The notes: a model not told the origin generated them from the letters alone. Counted from the stretch's first letter, positions 16,874-25,638 are shown. The stretch is DNA of 64,000 bases from Mycobacterium sp. (GCA_018882965.1 VEQY01000006.1:1-64000); one strand, 5' to 3'. A program made the numbers and translations.

Positions 16874-17339
16874 CGTTGAAGCCACTCTCTCCGTCATCCT
16901 CACTCCGCCCGGCCAGCGTCGTGTAGGTCTCCTGAATGACGTCACCATCCTGATTTGTGATGATGACCTTGTTCACGATCATGTCGGTACCGTGCGCCTG
17001 CCGGACGTCGTGCACGTAGACATCACAGTAAAGCTCGTCACCCGCGGTGACCGGCTGGATGAACTTCAGCACCTGATCGACGTGGACGATCTGGTGGTCG
17101 GTGATGCCGATGCCCGCGTTCTCGAAGAACGCCATCTGCGCGGTGTAACCGAGCACGGACATGAAGGTCAGGGGTGCCGGCAACCCGCTGTAGCCGAGTT
17201 CGGCGGCATCCGCCTCGCTGAAGAAGGCGGCGTCGCTGTTCTTCACCGCTGTCGCGTATTCGCGGACCTTCTCGCGTTCGACCATGTAGCGGTCGGGATA
17301 GCGGTAGTGGGTTCCGACGAGGTTTGCGGAAAGAGCCAC
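16860..17339 (-). CDS. hadA: (3R)-hydroxyacyl-ACP dehydratase subunit HadA
   Basis: Hot-dog subunit of 159 residues that pairs with HadB early in FAS-II elongation (M. tuberculosis Rv0635). It begins MALSANLVGTHYRYPDRYMVEREKVREYATAV and has the APLTFMSVLGYTAQ segment that lines the substrate channel. No catalytic D-x4-H, as expected for the non-catalytic partner. It leads hadA-hadB-hadC and follows rpmG after 14 bases, so rpmG and hadABC are probably one transcript. Confidence 0.95.
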   Translation of the reverse strand: MALSANLVGTHYRYPDRYMVEREKVREYATAVKNSDAAFFSEADAAELGYSGLPAPLTFMSVLGYTAQMAFFENAGIGITDHQIVHVDQVLKFIQPVTAGDELYCDVYVHDVRQAHGTDMIVNKVIITNQDGDVIQETYTTLAGRSEDDGESGFNDGTA

Positions 17340-17353
17340 GGGTGGGGAGCCGC

Positions 17354-17521
17354 CTAGCGGGACTCTTTGTGAGCCTGGTGCTTGCCGCAGTTCGGGCAGA
17401 ACTTCTTCAGCTCGAGACGATCAGGGTCGTTGCGGCGATTTTTCTTGGTGATGTAGTTGCGGTGCTTGCACACCTCGCAGGCCAAGGTGATCTTCGGCCG
17501 CACGTCAGTACTGGAGGCCAC
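17354..17521 (-). CDS. rpmG: 50S ribosomal protein L33, zinc-binding form
   Basis: A 55-residue protein read directly from the minus strand: GTG start at 17521, TAG at 17354-17356. It contains CEVC at 15-18 and CPNC at 42-45, the four cysteines of the zinc-binding L33 type, within [27 protein letters not shown] lies 10 bases before the start. The position between tRNA-Met and hadA matches M. tuberculosis rpmG2. A zinc-free paralogue, if present, is elsewhere. Confidence 0.95.
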   Translation of the reverse strand: MASSTDVRPKITLACEVCKHRNYITKKNRRNDPDRLELKKFCPNCGKHQAHKESR

Positions 17522-17554
17522 GTCAGCTGTCCTTCTCTCTCCGTCGTCTTCCGG

Positions 17555-17618
<64 letters not shown>

Positions 17619-17628
<10 letters not shown>

Positions 17629-18461
17629 ATGTCCTCGGCGCCGCCAGTGGGTCCGGCGTCCACCGAGCCCCCTAACGGAATCGAACCGTTGACCTTTTCC
17701 TTACCATGGAAACGCTCTGCCGACTGAGCTAAGGGGGCCTGGCCCGCAGGCCTTAACGAGGGTACCGCCTGCCGCTGGACCCGGCCAAACCGCGTCGACC
17801 GGGGGGAATCGCCCTCAGACTGCCTGCTCTGGCGGGTTTCGGGATCAACTCGCGTGGCGCGGCCGCGTTCACGACGACTCGACGAAGTGGGTGCGACCTC
17901 GGCACGAACGGCCGCGGAAATGCCGGTCTCACCATCCCGGCTCGACCGGCCGGGGACGCTGTCGGTGGCGGCCGGGCGCGGCGGGGTGGCTGCGCCGATG
18001 GACGGCAGCAGCGGCAGGGGGTCGAACCCGAGGAACTCCAGCTGGGCGGACACCCAGTTGTAGGCGATGTCGGCAACGGTGCTGCCGTAGGCGGACGTGG
18101 CCGCCAGGAAATCGAAGGGATTCTGCACGACGGCGGCCAGATAATTCACCGTCGCCTCAACGAACGGCTGGATGCCCTGGTAGTAGTCGATGTTGATCTG
18201 AGCGGCGATCAGGTCGCCGAGCGGGAGGAAGTTGATCAGATAGGACACCCCGCCGACCGCGGTCTGCACGTAGGGGGTGATCGCGTAGTAGATGTCCTGC
18301 CCGATGCCGGTCAACCGGATGTCATCCACGCTCACGACCGGGGTCACGGCGGCCATTGCGGATGTGGGTCCGGACGCCGGAGACACGGCAACCACGCCCG
18401 CGGCGGCCAGGGTCGCCGGGATCAGCAGCAGTCGTACCGGAATGCCCGAAGTGCTCAGCAC
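17619..18461 (-). CDS. Secreted protein whose frame runs through tRNA-Thr into tRNA-Met
   Basis: The GTG at 18461 lies 7 bases after a TAGGCT hexamer, suggesting a leaderless start. A signal peptide (residues 1-36, ending SAMAAV) is followed by a helical domain to about 160 that is paralogous to the upstream protein (compare LTGIGQDIYYAITPYVQ and YNWVSAQLEFLG). Beyond about 165 the sequence turns Arg/Ser-rich and shows no family signal. No stop occurs before the tRNAs: residues about 242-265 are read from tRNA-Thr, and the TAG at 17619-17621 is the conserved U8-A9-G10 of tRNA-Met. The original stop may have been lost, or an earlier frameshift may be used. The N-terminal 160 residues are credible, the tail doubtful. 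Confidence 0.6.
17666..17738 (-). tRNA. tRNA-Thr (GGT)
   Basis: A 73-base cloverleaf: acceptor GCCCCCT/AGGGGGC, D-arm AGCTCAGTCGGCAGAGC, anticodon GGT in loop ATGGTAA, T-arm CGGTTCGATTCCG. It lies 37 bases upstream of tRNA-Met on the same strand. It is fully contained in the reading frame of the secreted protein gene that starts at 18461. Confidence 0.95.
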
Positions 18462-18468
18462 CCGGCCC

Positions 18469-18474
18469 AGCCTA
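18469..18474 (-). promoter_or_regulatory. -10 hexamer TAGGCT made from the upstream stop codon
   Basis: The TAG stop of the gene ending at 18472 is the first half of TAGGCT, which stands 7 bases before the GTG at 18461. Confidence 0.5.
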
Positions 18475-19266
18475 GTTCGGCGCGACGGTGGTTTCCGAGG
18501 CGGCCTGTGCTGGGGGTTGGCTTGCCGCGCGCGTGGCCGCGGCGGCCTTGCGGGCTCCGCTGCGGGTCGTGGGCGTCGCGGTTGTCGCCGCGCGCCGGGC
18601 GGCCGAACCCCGGGCGGTTGGCGGGGTTCGGCGATCCGCCCGGTCCGCCCGGGCCTTCGCGGAGGAACCCGAACTGTCGGGCTGGGGCTGCGCGGCCCCG
18701 GTCGGCGCCTCGGGCTGGTCGGCGGGCGCGGCGTCGCGCACGGGGGCTGCTACCGCGGGCGCCTCGGGGGCGGGGACCGCGGCAAGCGGTGTGGGTTGGG
18801 GAATCGGCGTGAGCCCCGGCAGGCCGAAGAACTGCGCCTGGGCGGACACCCAGTTGTAGCCGACGTAGAACAGGTTGCTGCCGTAGTTCACGGTCAGCTG
18901 CACGAACGACGCCGGGTCGGCGATGAGGTCGGAAATGTAGTAGACGGTGTTGGCGATCACCGGCTGGAGGAAGGTGAAGTAGTTGATGCCGACCTGCTGG
19001 GCCAGTGGCGGGCCGATGTCGGGAATCAGGTCGATCCAGAACTGGGCCGACTCGACCAGGTACTGGACGAACTCGGTGACGGAGTCGTAGATGTCGCGCC
19101 CGACGCCGGCCAGTTGGAGGTCCTCGACGTAGAGGACGGCCAACTCCGGGGTCGACTGGGCCGATGTCGCGCCGCGCGGGGGCACCAGGCCCGGCGCCAG
19201 GGCGACAACGCCTGCCGTGGCCAGGGCGATACCGGGAGCGAAGAGCGAACGGGGCGTGGCGCTCAC
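18472..19266 (-). CDS. Secreted protein, paralogue of the downstream gene
   Basis: The GTG at 19266 is chosen because GGAGG ends 5 bases before it. The upstream TTG at 19278 has no such site. The 264-residue product has a signal peptide (about 1-34), a helical domain at about 45-150 (VEDLQLAGVGRDIYDSVTEF through YNWVSAQAQFFGLPGL) and a 110-residue disordered Ala/Pro/Arg-rich tail ending ETTVAPN. The domain matches the downstream protein in order and spacing, so the pair arose by tandem duplication. The repeated tract VNYGSNLFYVGYNWVSAQ has amphipathic periodicity and could associate with membranes. No known family recognised. Confidence 0.75.
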   Translation of the reverse strand: MSATPRSLFAPGIALATAGVVALAPGLVPPRGATSAQSTPELAVLYVEDLQLAGVGRDIYDSVTEFVQYLVESAQFWIDLIPDIGPPLAQQVGINYFTFLQPVIANTVYYISDLIADPASFVQLTVNYGSNLFYVGYNWVSAQAQFFGLPGLTPIPQPTPLAAVPAPEAPAVAAPVRDAAPADQPEAPTGAAQPQPDSSGSSAKARADRADRRTPPTARGSAARRAATTATPTTRSGARKAAAATRAASQPPAQAASETTVAPN

Positions 19267-19412
19267 CAGGACCTCCAAATGTGTGGTTTCGCGGGGAGGG
19301 CCTCAGTGCAGCACAACGACGAACCGCACCGACACATCGCTGCGCTGGATGTGGCGGGATCGTCATCAATCAGTGATCTCCCAAGACTCCAAGCCGAGAA
19401 GCCCGCCGCAGT

Positions 19413-19430
19413 TACTGGGGGTGCCCAGTA
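19413..19430. promoter_or_regulatory. Inverted repeat TACTGGG-n4-CCCAGTA
   Basis: Perfect 7-base arms sit in the 220-base gap between the divergent secreted-protein gene and the MBL hydrolase, 57 bases before the latter. A possible operator. The rest of the gap shows no other element beyond the -10 hexamer at 19475. Confidence 0.35.
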
Positions 19431-19474
19431 CGCCGTCAATCTGACCGGTGTCCTCAAGCGGAAGTTCTGTGACC

Positions 19475-19480
19475 TAGAGT
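19475..19480 (+). promoter_or_regulatory. -10 hexamer TAGAGT, leaderless start of the MBL hydrolase
   Basis: TANNNT with 6 bases to the ATG at 19487. Confidence 0.6.
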
Positions 19481-19486
19481 CAGGAC

Positions 19487-20197
19487 ATGTCAGACCGCCT
19501 CTACTTCCGGCAGTTGCTTTCCGGGCGTGACTTCGCCGCCGGTGACATGATCGCCCAGCAGATGCGTAATTTTGCCTACCTGATCGGCGACCGGGAGACC
19601 GGTGACGCGGTCATGGTCGACCCGGCTTACGCCGCCGGTGACCTGCTCGACACGCTGGAGGCCGATGGGATGAACCTGTCGGGAGTGCTGGTCACCCATC
19701 ACCATCCCGACCACATCGGTGGGTCGATGATGGGTTTCGAGCTCAAGGGCCTGGCTGAGTTGCTGGAGCGAGTGAGTGTTCCCGTCCACGTCAATACTCA
19801 TGAAGTGCAGTGGGTTTCACGGGTTACCGGGATTCCGATGAGTGATCTGACCCCGCACAATCACGGTGACCGGCTCGGTATCGGCGATGTCGAGATCGAG
19901 CTGCTGCACACCCCCGGCCACACCCCGGGCAGCCAGTGCTTCCTGCTGGATGGCCGGCTCGTGGCCGGCGACACACTCTTCCTCGACGGCTGCGGGCGCA
20001 CGGACTTCCCCGGAGGCGACGTCGATGAGATGTTCCGGAGTCTGCGGCAACTCGCCGCGCTACCCGGCGATCCGATCGTCTTCCCGGGCCACTGGTACTC
20101 CACTGAGCCCAGCGCCAGTCTCTCCGAGGTCAAGCGCACCAACTACGTCTACCGGGTGTCTGACCTCGAGCAGTGGCGCGCCCTGATGGGCGGCTAG
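19487..20197 (+). CDS. Metallo-beta-lactamase-fold hydrolase (glyoxalase II-like)
   Basis: Hydrolase of 236 residues. The metal motif THHHPDHIGG (HxHxDH) is near 70-79. A further His is in HTPGHTPGSQCF and an Asp in VAGDTLFLDGCGR, with a last His in FPGHWYS. This metal set and the GCGRTDFPGGD segment fit the glyoxalase II / persulfide dioxygenase-like group. It corresponds to M. tuberculosis Rv0634c. Glyoxalase II proper uses glutathione thioesters. Mycobacteria use mycothiol, so the natural substrate is uncertain. Its TAG overlaps the stop of the convergent metalloprotease gene in a CTAG. Confidence 0.87.
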   Translation: MSDRLYFRQLLSGRDFAAGDMIAQQMRNFAYLIGDRETGDAVMVDPAYAAGDLLDTLEADGMNLSGVLVTHHHPDHIGGSMMGFELKGLAELLERVSVPVHVNTHEVQWVSRVTGIPMSDLTPHNHGDRLGIGDVEIELLHTPGHTPGSQCFLLDGRLVAGDTLFLDGCGRTDFPGGDVDEMFRSLRQLAALPGDPIVFPGHWYSTEPSASLSEVKRTNYVYRVSDLEQWRALMGG

Positions 20198-23100
20198 GCG
20201 TAGACGGTGTAGCCGAGGTCTCTGAGGATGCCGCGCTCGACGGCGCCAAGCGTGCGGACGCCGGGACCGTAGGAATAGAACGGCTCCATGAAGTAGGTGT
20301 CCGCCGCGACCCTGGCCGGGTCGACGTGGGAGATCGAGCTGCCCGACGACCATGTCGCGGGGGTGTACAGCGGGACGTAACCGCCGTACGCGGCGACCGC
20401 ATTGGGTCCGCCGAAGTACAGTCCGCCACCCCCGCCGGTCAGGTTTGCGGTGTAGGCCGGGATGAAGGTGTAGCTGCCGTCGATGACCACAGCGCCATCG
20501 GAGGCCCGCAGGAAACTGTCGTAGGTGGTCCAGTTCTGGTCGAGGCTCGATGGGCTGCCCGCACCGGTGATGATGCCCAGTGTGTGCAGCAGTTCGTGCA
20601 TTGCCACCGACTGGAAGTCGTATCTGTTGCCTGCGACCGCGTTGTCGTAGTCCCAGGGCACGGCGAAGTTCCAGCTGATGGAGCCGTCGGCGGCCGACCC
20701 ATTGCTGTCCACGCCGGTGGTGATCTTGTTCTGCACCACCGTCGCGTAGTAGCCCGCACCGCCACCGCTGAAATTCGCGTAGGCCGAGGCGAGCCAGGTC
20801 GAGCTCGGATTGTTCTCACCGGTGACCGAGTAGGTGAGGGAGACCGGGGTTACCACCACGATGGACGAGGCCAGCGTTGCCGCCGCGTTCTGAAGCGCAC
20901 CGCGCGCCGTGTCCGACCAGTACTCCGATCCGGTTCCGTAGACGAAGTTGAAGGTCACACCGGTCGGGCTGATCGTCACGCTGACCGGAACCGAAATGGC
21001 ACCGCCGTAGCCGTCGCTGACCGTCACCGTGAAGGTGTCGGTCCTGTCGGCCGCGGTTGCGCCGGACAGCGAGGCGATATGGCGGGCGATAGCGGTCGGG
21101 GTGTAGGTGAAACCACCGTTCGCGGCGACGACGACGGTGCCCTTGGCCGTCGACCCCGAACCGGAGTAGCTCAACGTGTCGCCATCGGCGTCGCTACCGA
21201 GCACCGTGCCGGCGACCAGACCGGTCGTCGCGTCCGGAAGGCCGGTGCTGGTAACCGCGATCGGCACAGTGTTCTGCGGGGCGATCGCCACGCTGACCGG
21301 GACGTTGAGTGAACCTCCGTGGCCGTCGCTGATCGCCAGGGTGAAGGCATCCGAGGTATCGGCGACCGTCGCCGTCAACGCTGCCGCAGCGTGACGCGCC
21401 GCGGAGGTCGGCAGATAGGTGAAACTGCCGTTGGCCCCGATCACCACGCTGCCCTTGGCCGTCGTACCCGGGCCGGAGTAGCTCAACGTGTCGCCGTCGG
21501 CGTCGCTGCCGATCAGCGTGCCTGCGACGAGACCGGTGGCCGCGTCGGGACTTCCGACGCTGGCCGAGCCGGTCGGTGCGGTGTTCAGCGGGGCGATGGT
21601 GATACTGACCGGCACCCCTGTCGAACCGCCGTAGCCGTCGGTCAGTGTCACCGTGAAGGTGTCGGTCTTGACGGCGTTGGTGGCGGTTGTGGCCGCGGCA
21701 GCGTGGCGGGCAGTGGGCGTCGGCGTATAGGTGAAGGAGCCGTTCGGGGCGACGACCGCGTTGCCCTTGGACGTCGTCACCGATCCCGCGTAGGTCAGCG
21801 CATCGCCGTCAGCGTCACTACCGATCACCGCGCCTGCGACCAGTCCGGTTGTCGCATCAGGGCTTTGCAGGTTGACGGAACCCGTCGGTGCGTTGTTCTT
21901 CGGCACAATCGACACGGCGAACGTCACATCTACCGACCCGCCGTAGCCGTCGTTGGCCGTGATGGTGAAGGAGTCGGTCTTGTCGGCCGCGGTCGCGGTT
22001 GACGATGCAGCGGCGTGTCGTGCCGCTGCGGTCGGGGTGTAGGTGAAGCTGCCGCTGGGTGATATCTCCAGCGTGCCCTTGGCTGTTGTCGCCGGTCCGG
22101 TGTAGGTCAGCGCATCGCCGTCGGCGTCTCGGCCGATTACTCTTCCGGTGACCACCCCGGTGGACGCATTGGGAACACCGACACTGGGCGTCGCGGTGGG
22201 GTTCACGTTGGCGGGAGTGATCGGGACGGTGACCGTCACCACGGCGGAATCATCGTAGGAATCGGTGACCGACAGGTCGAAGGCGTCGATCCGGTCGGCG
22301 TCCGTCGCGGTCAGCGACGCGGCCGCGTGCCGTGCCGCTGCCGTCGGGGTGTAGGTGAAATCACCGCTGGTCGCCATGACGACGGTGCCCTTCGAGGTGC
22401 TGCGCGAGCCGCCGTAGGTCAGCGGGTCACCGTCGCCGTCGGCGCCGACGACCGTGCCGCGGACCACACCCGCGGAGTCCGGGCTGCCCACACTGAATGT
22501 CGCGGTTGGCGCCTCATTGACCGGCGTGACGGTGACGGTGACGGTGGCCGTGCTGGAGTCGCCGCGGGATCCGAGCAACCCGAACGTCAGCAGGTGCAGC
22601 AGGCCGGCGAAACCGTGGATCGCGAACCCGCTGGCGGCGTCGCTCACGGTCACCTCGAAGGTCTCGGTGATGCCGATATGCGCGGCCGCCCGATCCGGGG
22701 TGTAGGTGTAATTGCCGTCGGCGTCGATCGCCAGCACTCCGTCGACGGGTTCACGCGCGACCGTGTAGGTCAGCACGGGGCTGTCCGGGTCGTTCGGATT
22801 CAGCGAGCCGCTGATCACCCCGGTCGGACCCTGACTGAGTTGGGTCGGGCTCAGGGTGGGGGTCTGGTTGAAAAAGAAGGCCAGAATCGGATTGGCGGTC
22901 ACCTGCCTCGGGGCGGCAGCGGCACTCACGTTCGAGGCTGCCGCCGCGGGCTGCGGCGTGCCCGAACGACGCGCGACGGCCAGTACGGCCCAGCTCAGGG
23001 CGGACCCGATCGGTGCCGACGGCGTGGTGCCGGATTGCAGATCGGCGACGGAGACCGCCGAGTCGATCCCGGTCGCGCTCGGGGCCGCGACCGGTGCCGA

Positions 23101-23589
23101 GTCGGCCGGGGCGGCGGTCGTCACAATCGGGGATGGCGCCGGGGTTGGCTCGGCCGGATTCAGGACAGCCGCCGAGGACCGACGGGTAATCCGGCCGGCG
23201 GCCGCTTCCGCCGGGAGGCCTGCTCGCGCGGCGACGCGGGGCGAACCGGAGACGACCGGCGGCGACTTCGCCTCGGTGCCAAACACGGAATCCCCGGATC
23301 CACCGTCGTTCGCCGCGGCCCGAGTCCGCGCTGCGGTGGCTTGCGAATTAGGTGCGGCCGGGCCGGCCAGGGAATCGTCGGCAACCTCGGCGGCCCGGAC
23401 GCGGCCGCGATCTGCCCGATGGCGGGGGTCGGCCCCCGTGCGCGCGGCGGATTCGGCCGCGACATTCGGCGATCCGTCCGTCGGGGGCTCGGCCGCAGCG
23501 ACCGCACCCCCACCGAGGACGATCACTGCACCCACTCCGAGCGCGACCGCCAACCCACGCACCCGGCCGACGTGGGCAGATGCGCTCAT
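20194..23589 (-). CDS. Secreted multi-repeat metalloprotease
   Basis: Exported protein of 1131 residues. The ATG at 23589 is preferred to the TTG at 23595 because TAAGGT stands exactly 6 bases before it. Order: signal peptide 1-34, Ala/Pro linker to about 230, one divergent beta module at about 234-356, five tandem cadherin/VCBS-like modules of about 104 residues (358-876), and a C-terminal protease domain. Each module carries D-A-D-G-D (calcium-type) and FTYTPT-x-ARH. The protease has the zincin motif HELLHTLG (H998, E999, H1002) and a downstream SISHVDP that may supply a third ligand or Met-turn-like segment. It resembles PEP-CTERM-type bacterial metalloproteases, but no sorting signal is seen. 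Likely acts outside the cell. Substrate unknown. Confidence 0.85.
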   Translation of the reverse strand: MSASAHVGRVRGLAVALGVGAVIVLGGGAVAAAEPPTDGSPNVAAESAARTGADPRHRADRGRVRAAEVADDSLAGPAAPNSQATAARTRAAANDGGSGDSVFGTEAKSPPVVSGSPRVAARAGLPAEAAAGRITRRSSAAVLNPAEPTPAPSPIVTTAAPADSAPVAAPSATGIDSAVSVADLQSGTTPSAPIGSALSWAVLAVARRSGTPQPAAAASNVSAAAAPRQVTANPILAFFFNQTPTLSPTQLSQGPTGVISGSLNPNDPDSPVLTYTVAREPVDGVLAIDADGNYTYTPDRAAAHIGITETFEVTVSDAASGFAIHGFAGLLHLLTFGLLGSRGDSSTATVTVTVTPVNEAPTATFSVGSPDSAGVVRGTVVGADGDGDPLTYGGSRSTSKGTVVMATSGDFTYTPTAAARHAAASLTATDADRIDAFDLSVTDSYDDSAVVTVTVPITPANVNPTATPSVGVPNASTGVVTGRVIGRDADGDALTYTGPATTAKGTLEISPSGSFTYTPTAAARHAAASSTATAADKTDSFTITANDGYGGSVDVTFAVSIVPKNNAPTGSVNLQSPDATTGLVAGAVIGSDADGDALTYAGSVTTSKGNAVVAPNGSFTYTPTPTARHAAAATTATNAVKTDTFTVTLTDGYGGSTGVPVSITIAPLNTAPTGSASVGSPDAATGLVAGTLIGSDADGDTLSYSGPGTTAKGSVVIGANGSFTYLPTSAARHAAAALTATVADTSDAFTLAISDGHGGSLNVPVSVAIAPQNTVPIAVTSTGLPDATTGLVAGTVLGSDADGDTLSYSGSGSTAKGTVVVAANGGFTYTPTAIARHIASLSGATAADRTDTFTVTVSDGYGGAISVPVSVTISPTGVTFNFVYGTGSEYWSDTARGALQNAAATLASSIVVVTPVSLTYSVTGENNPSSTWLASAYANFSGGGAGYYATVVQNKITTGVDSNGSAADGSISWNFAVPWDYDNAVAGNRYDFQSVAMHELLHTLGIITGAGSPSSLDQNWTTYDSFLRASDGAVVIDGSYTFIPAYTANLTGGGGGLYFGGPNAVAAYGGYVPLYTPATWSSGSSISHVDPARVAADTYFMEPFYSYGPGVRTLGAVERGILRDLGYTVYA
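20962..22518. repeat. Five tandem 312-base coding repeats
   Basis: The modules of the metalloprotease begin at residues NEAPTA, NVNPTA, NNAPTG, NTAPTG and NTVPIA, each 104 codons long. Modules 3-5 are the most alike (SPDATTGLVAG, IGSDADGD), so the array probably grew by recent duplication and could vary in copy number. Confidence 0.85.
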
Positions 23590-23595
23590 CGGCAA

Positions 23596-23601
23596 ACCTT
23601 A
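23596..23601 (-). promoter_or_regulatory. -10 hexamer TAAGGT, leaderless start of the metalloprotease gene
   Basis: TANNNT with 6 bases (TTGCCG) to the ATG at 23589. Confidence 0.6.
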
Positions 23602-23725
23602 TCAGATTTTGCTCAGGTTATTCACAGGTCACGATTACCTGGAGAATCGTCCTGACCGGCCGGTTCATCATCACTCTAGTCGCCGTGGGTACCGTCATGG
23701 CGGGACCGCAAGTGAGGAGTCAGCC

Positions 23726-24418
23726 GTGAGCGTCAGCTATCGCCGGGACGAGACGACCGCAGTGATCACGATGGACGACGGGAAGGTCAACGTTCTCGGT
23801 CCGCAGATGCTGGGCGCGATCAACGACGCCCTGGATCGAGCCGAAACGGAGTCCGCCGGGGCGGTGGTGATCGCCGGCAACGAGCGGGTGTTCAGCGCGG
23901 GGTTCGACCTCAAGGTGTTCCGGTCCGGCGATGTTCAGGCGTCCATCGACATGCTCAGAGCGGGCTTCGAGCTCTCCCACCGCTTGCTGTCGTTTCCCAC
24001 GCCGGTGATCGCGGCGTGCACCGGACACGCGATCGCGATGGGCTCGTTCCTGGCCTGCAGCACCGACCACCGGATAGCCGCGCCGTCCTACAACTTCCAG
24101 GCCAACGAAGTGGTCAACGGCATGGTGCTGCCCTACCCGGCGCTGGAGGTGATGAGGCTGCGCCTCACCCGGTCGGCCTACCAGCAGGCGGTAGGCCTGT
24201 CCAAAACGTTCTTCGGCGAGACCGCGCTGGCCGGCGGCTTCGTCGACGAGATCGTGATGGGCGACGTGGTCCTCGAGCGCGCGCTGGAGGCCGCCCGGGA
24301 GTTCACCGCTACCCTCGACGCGCGCGCGCATCACGCCTGCAAGCTGCGTGCGCGTCAGCAGACCCTCGATGCCATCCGCACCGGAATCGACACTCTGCAC
24401 ACCGAGTTCGGGTTGTAA
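23726..24418 (+). CDS. echA3: Enoyl-CoA hydratase/isomerase family protein EchA3
   Basis: Crotonase-fold protein of 230 residues. The GTG at 23726 has GAGGAG 6 bases before it. The frame is open far upstream, but that part is antisense to the metalloprotease. The oxyanion-hole block is FSAGFDLKVF and the second block ACTGHAIAMGSFLACSTDHRIA. The two catalytic Glu of true enoyl-CoA hydratases are not evident, which suggests another crotonase reaction. The length and start VSYRRDETTAVITMDDGKVN match M. tuberculosis Rv0632c. An SDR gene follows after 4 bases, so the two form an operon. Confidence 0.88.
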   Translation: MSVSYRRDETTAVITMDDGKVNVLGPQMLGAINDALDRAETESAGAVVIAGNERVFSAGFDLKVFRSGDVQASIDMLRAGFELSHRLLSFPTPVIAACTGHAIAMGSFLACSTDHRIAAPSYNFQANEVVNGMVLPYPALEVMRLRLTRSAYQQAVGLSKTFFGETALAGGFVDEIVMGDVVLERALEAAREFTATLDARAHHACKLRARQQTLDAIRTGIDTLHTEFGL

Positions 24419-24422
24419 ACAC

Positions 24423-25205
24423 ATGAGTTCCCCTGGCGGCCGATTCGCCGGCCGGGTCGCGATCATCACGGGTGCGGGTGCGCCGGACGGGATCGGTTTC
24501 GCCGTGGCGCGACTGCTCGTCGACGAGGGCGCGCGGGTGGTCCTGGGTGCGACGTCGGACCGGATCCTTGCGCGTGGGGCCGAACTGGGTGACGCGGCCG
24601 TCGGGGTGGTGGGCGACCTCACCGCGGAGGGCTCCGCGAAGGCACTGGTCGACACGGCGGTGGATCGCTGGGGGCGGGTCGACATCCTGGTGAACAACGC
24701 CGGCATGACATCGGTAGCGACGGGTTGGGATGCCGACGCCGACCTCGTGAACCTCTCGCGAGCCGACTGGGACGCAGCACTCGCCCGCAATCTGACGACA
24801 GCCTTCCTGATGTGCCGCGCGACGGTGCCGGTGATGACCGCGGCCGGGTACGGCCGCATCGTCACGGTCGGCTCCACGACCGGCACTGTCACTGCGATGC
24901 CGGGGCAGTCCACCTACACCGCCGCCAAAGCGGCCGTGGTGGGACTGTCCCGCGCACTGGCGCTGGAGGTGATCGGCAGCGGTGTGACCGTCAATGTGGT
25001 CGCGCCCGGGTACATCGCCACCGGCTCGCAACTGGCCTTCGAGAAGGCCGCCGCGCTGGCGGGGCCGGCGGGCCGCAGCGGAACCCCCGCCGAGATCGCC
25101 GCCTGCGTCGCTTTCCTGGCCCACGAGTCGGCGTCCTTCGTCACCGGGGCGGTGCTGGTCGCCGACGGCGGGCACAACCTGCCGGAGGCCTGGCCCCCCG
25201 GCTAG
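24423..25205 (+). CDS. Short-chain dehydrogenase/reductase
   Basis: NAD(P)-dependent SDR of 260 residues. The cofactor motif TGAGAPDGIG is near 16-25, NNAG near 97, the active-site Ser in VGSTTG and Y-x3-K in YTAAK. The extra residues in the glycine motif (Ala-Pro-Asp) are a common variant in 3-oxoacyl-ACP-reductase-like SDRs. The start MSSPGGRFAG lies 4 bases after echA3, so translation is probably coupled. The two may act on the same acyl-CoA substrate (inference). Substrate unknown. Confidence 0.88.
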   Translation: MSSPGGRFAGRVAIITGAGAPDGIGFAVARLLVDEGARVVLGATSDRILARGAELGDAAVGVVGDLTAEGSAKALVDTAVDRWGRVDILVNNAGMTSVATGWDADADLVNLSRADWDAALARNLTTAFLMCRATVPVMTAAGYGRIVTVGSTTGTVTAMPGQSTYTAAKAAVVGLSRALALEVIGSGVTVNVVAPGYIATGSQLAFEKAAALAGPAGRSGTPAEIAACVAFLAHESASFVTGAVLVADGGHNLPEAWPPG

Positions 25206-25222
25206 TCTCGCCTGGTCCTGGC

Positions 25223-25597
25223 CTAGTCCTGGCCGCCCCCGAGGATCCAGCGCTGGGCGGCCTCAACGGCGCCGGCCGGAAAGTGTTTGATCTCGGCGGA
25301 CGTGAAGTGCGACGTGAGGTGCTCGGCCACGTCGCCCAGCGGGGAGTCGGTGACGACCGCGATCTTCTGGACGTGCCGGTGGTGATCGCGTACGAAACGC
25401 AGGTGGGTGACCATCGCGGCGAAACCGTCCCATCCGGGGAAACTCTTCGCGTCGATGATCAGGCCGTTGAGATCGCCGTGCTTGTCGATGTCCGGGTCGA
25501 CCGCGGCGGCGAGCGTGGTGAAGTCGTGCTTGTCCAGCGCGGATTTCGGCTGGACGGTCAGGATGCGGGTCAGGTCGTCGAGGTGGTAGTCGATCAC
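25223..25597 (-). CDS. SpoIIAA-like (STAS-fold) protein
   Basis: Protein of 124 residues from the GTG at 25597. The sequence (VIDYHLDDLTRILTVQPKSALDKHDFTTL, then GLIIDAKSFPGWDGFAAMVTHL and KIAVVTDSPL) fits the SpoIIAA-like family that includes lipid-binding regulators. It lacks the phosphorylatable Ser of anti-anti-sigma factors at the usual place, so a sigma-factor role is not supported. The start is uncertain: a TTG at 25633 is also in frame. It lies 41 bases downstream of the dehalogenase and is probably cotranscribed with it. Confidence 0.75.
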   Translation of the reverse strand: MIDYHLDDLTRILTVQPKSALDKHDFTTLAAAVDPDIDKHGDLNGLIIDAKSFPGWDGFAAMVTHLRFVRDHHRHVQKIAVVTDSPLGDVAEHLTSHFTSAEIKHFPAGAVEAAQRWILGGGQD

Positions 25598-25638
25598 CGC
25601 ATGATCATGGTCCGGCCGCAGCCCCGAAACCAAGGGTC

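Noticed and set aside
20962..22518. Mobile or repeated element
   Set aside because: The 312-base repeats are in-frame protein modules. No transposase or terminal inverted repeats occur anywhere in the window.
20173..23655. Plus-strand frames opposite the metalloprotease, rich in repeats
   Set aside because: Their repeats mirror the 312-base modules on the minus strand. The minus frame has a signal peptide and a zincin motif.
22856..23725. N-terminal extension of echA3
   Set aside because: It is antisense to the metalloprotease. The crotonase domain starts at the GTG with GAGGAG at 23726.
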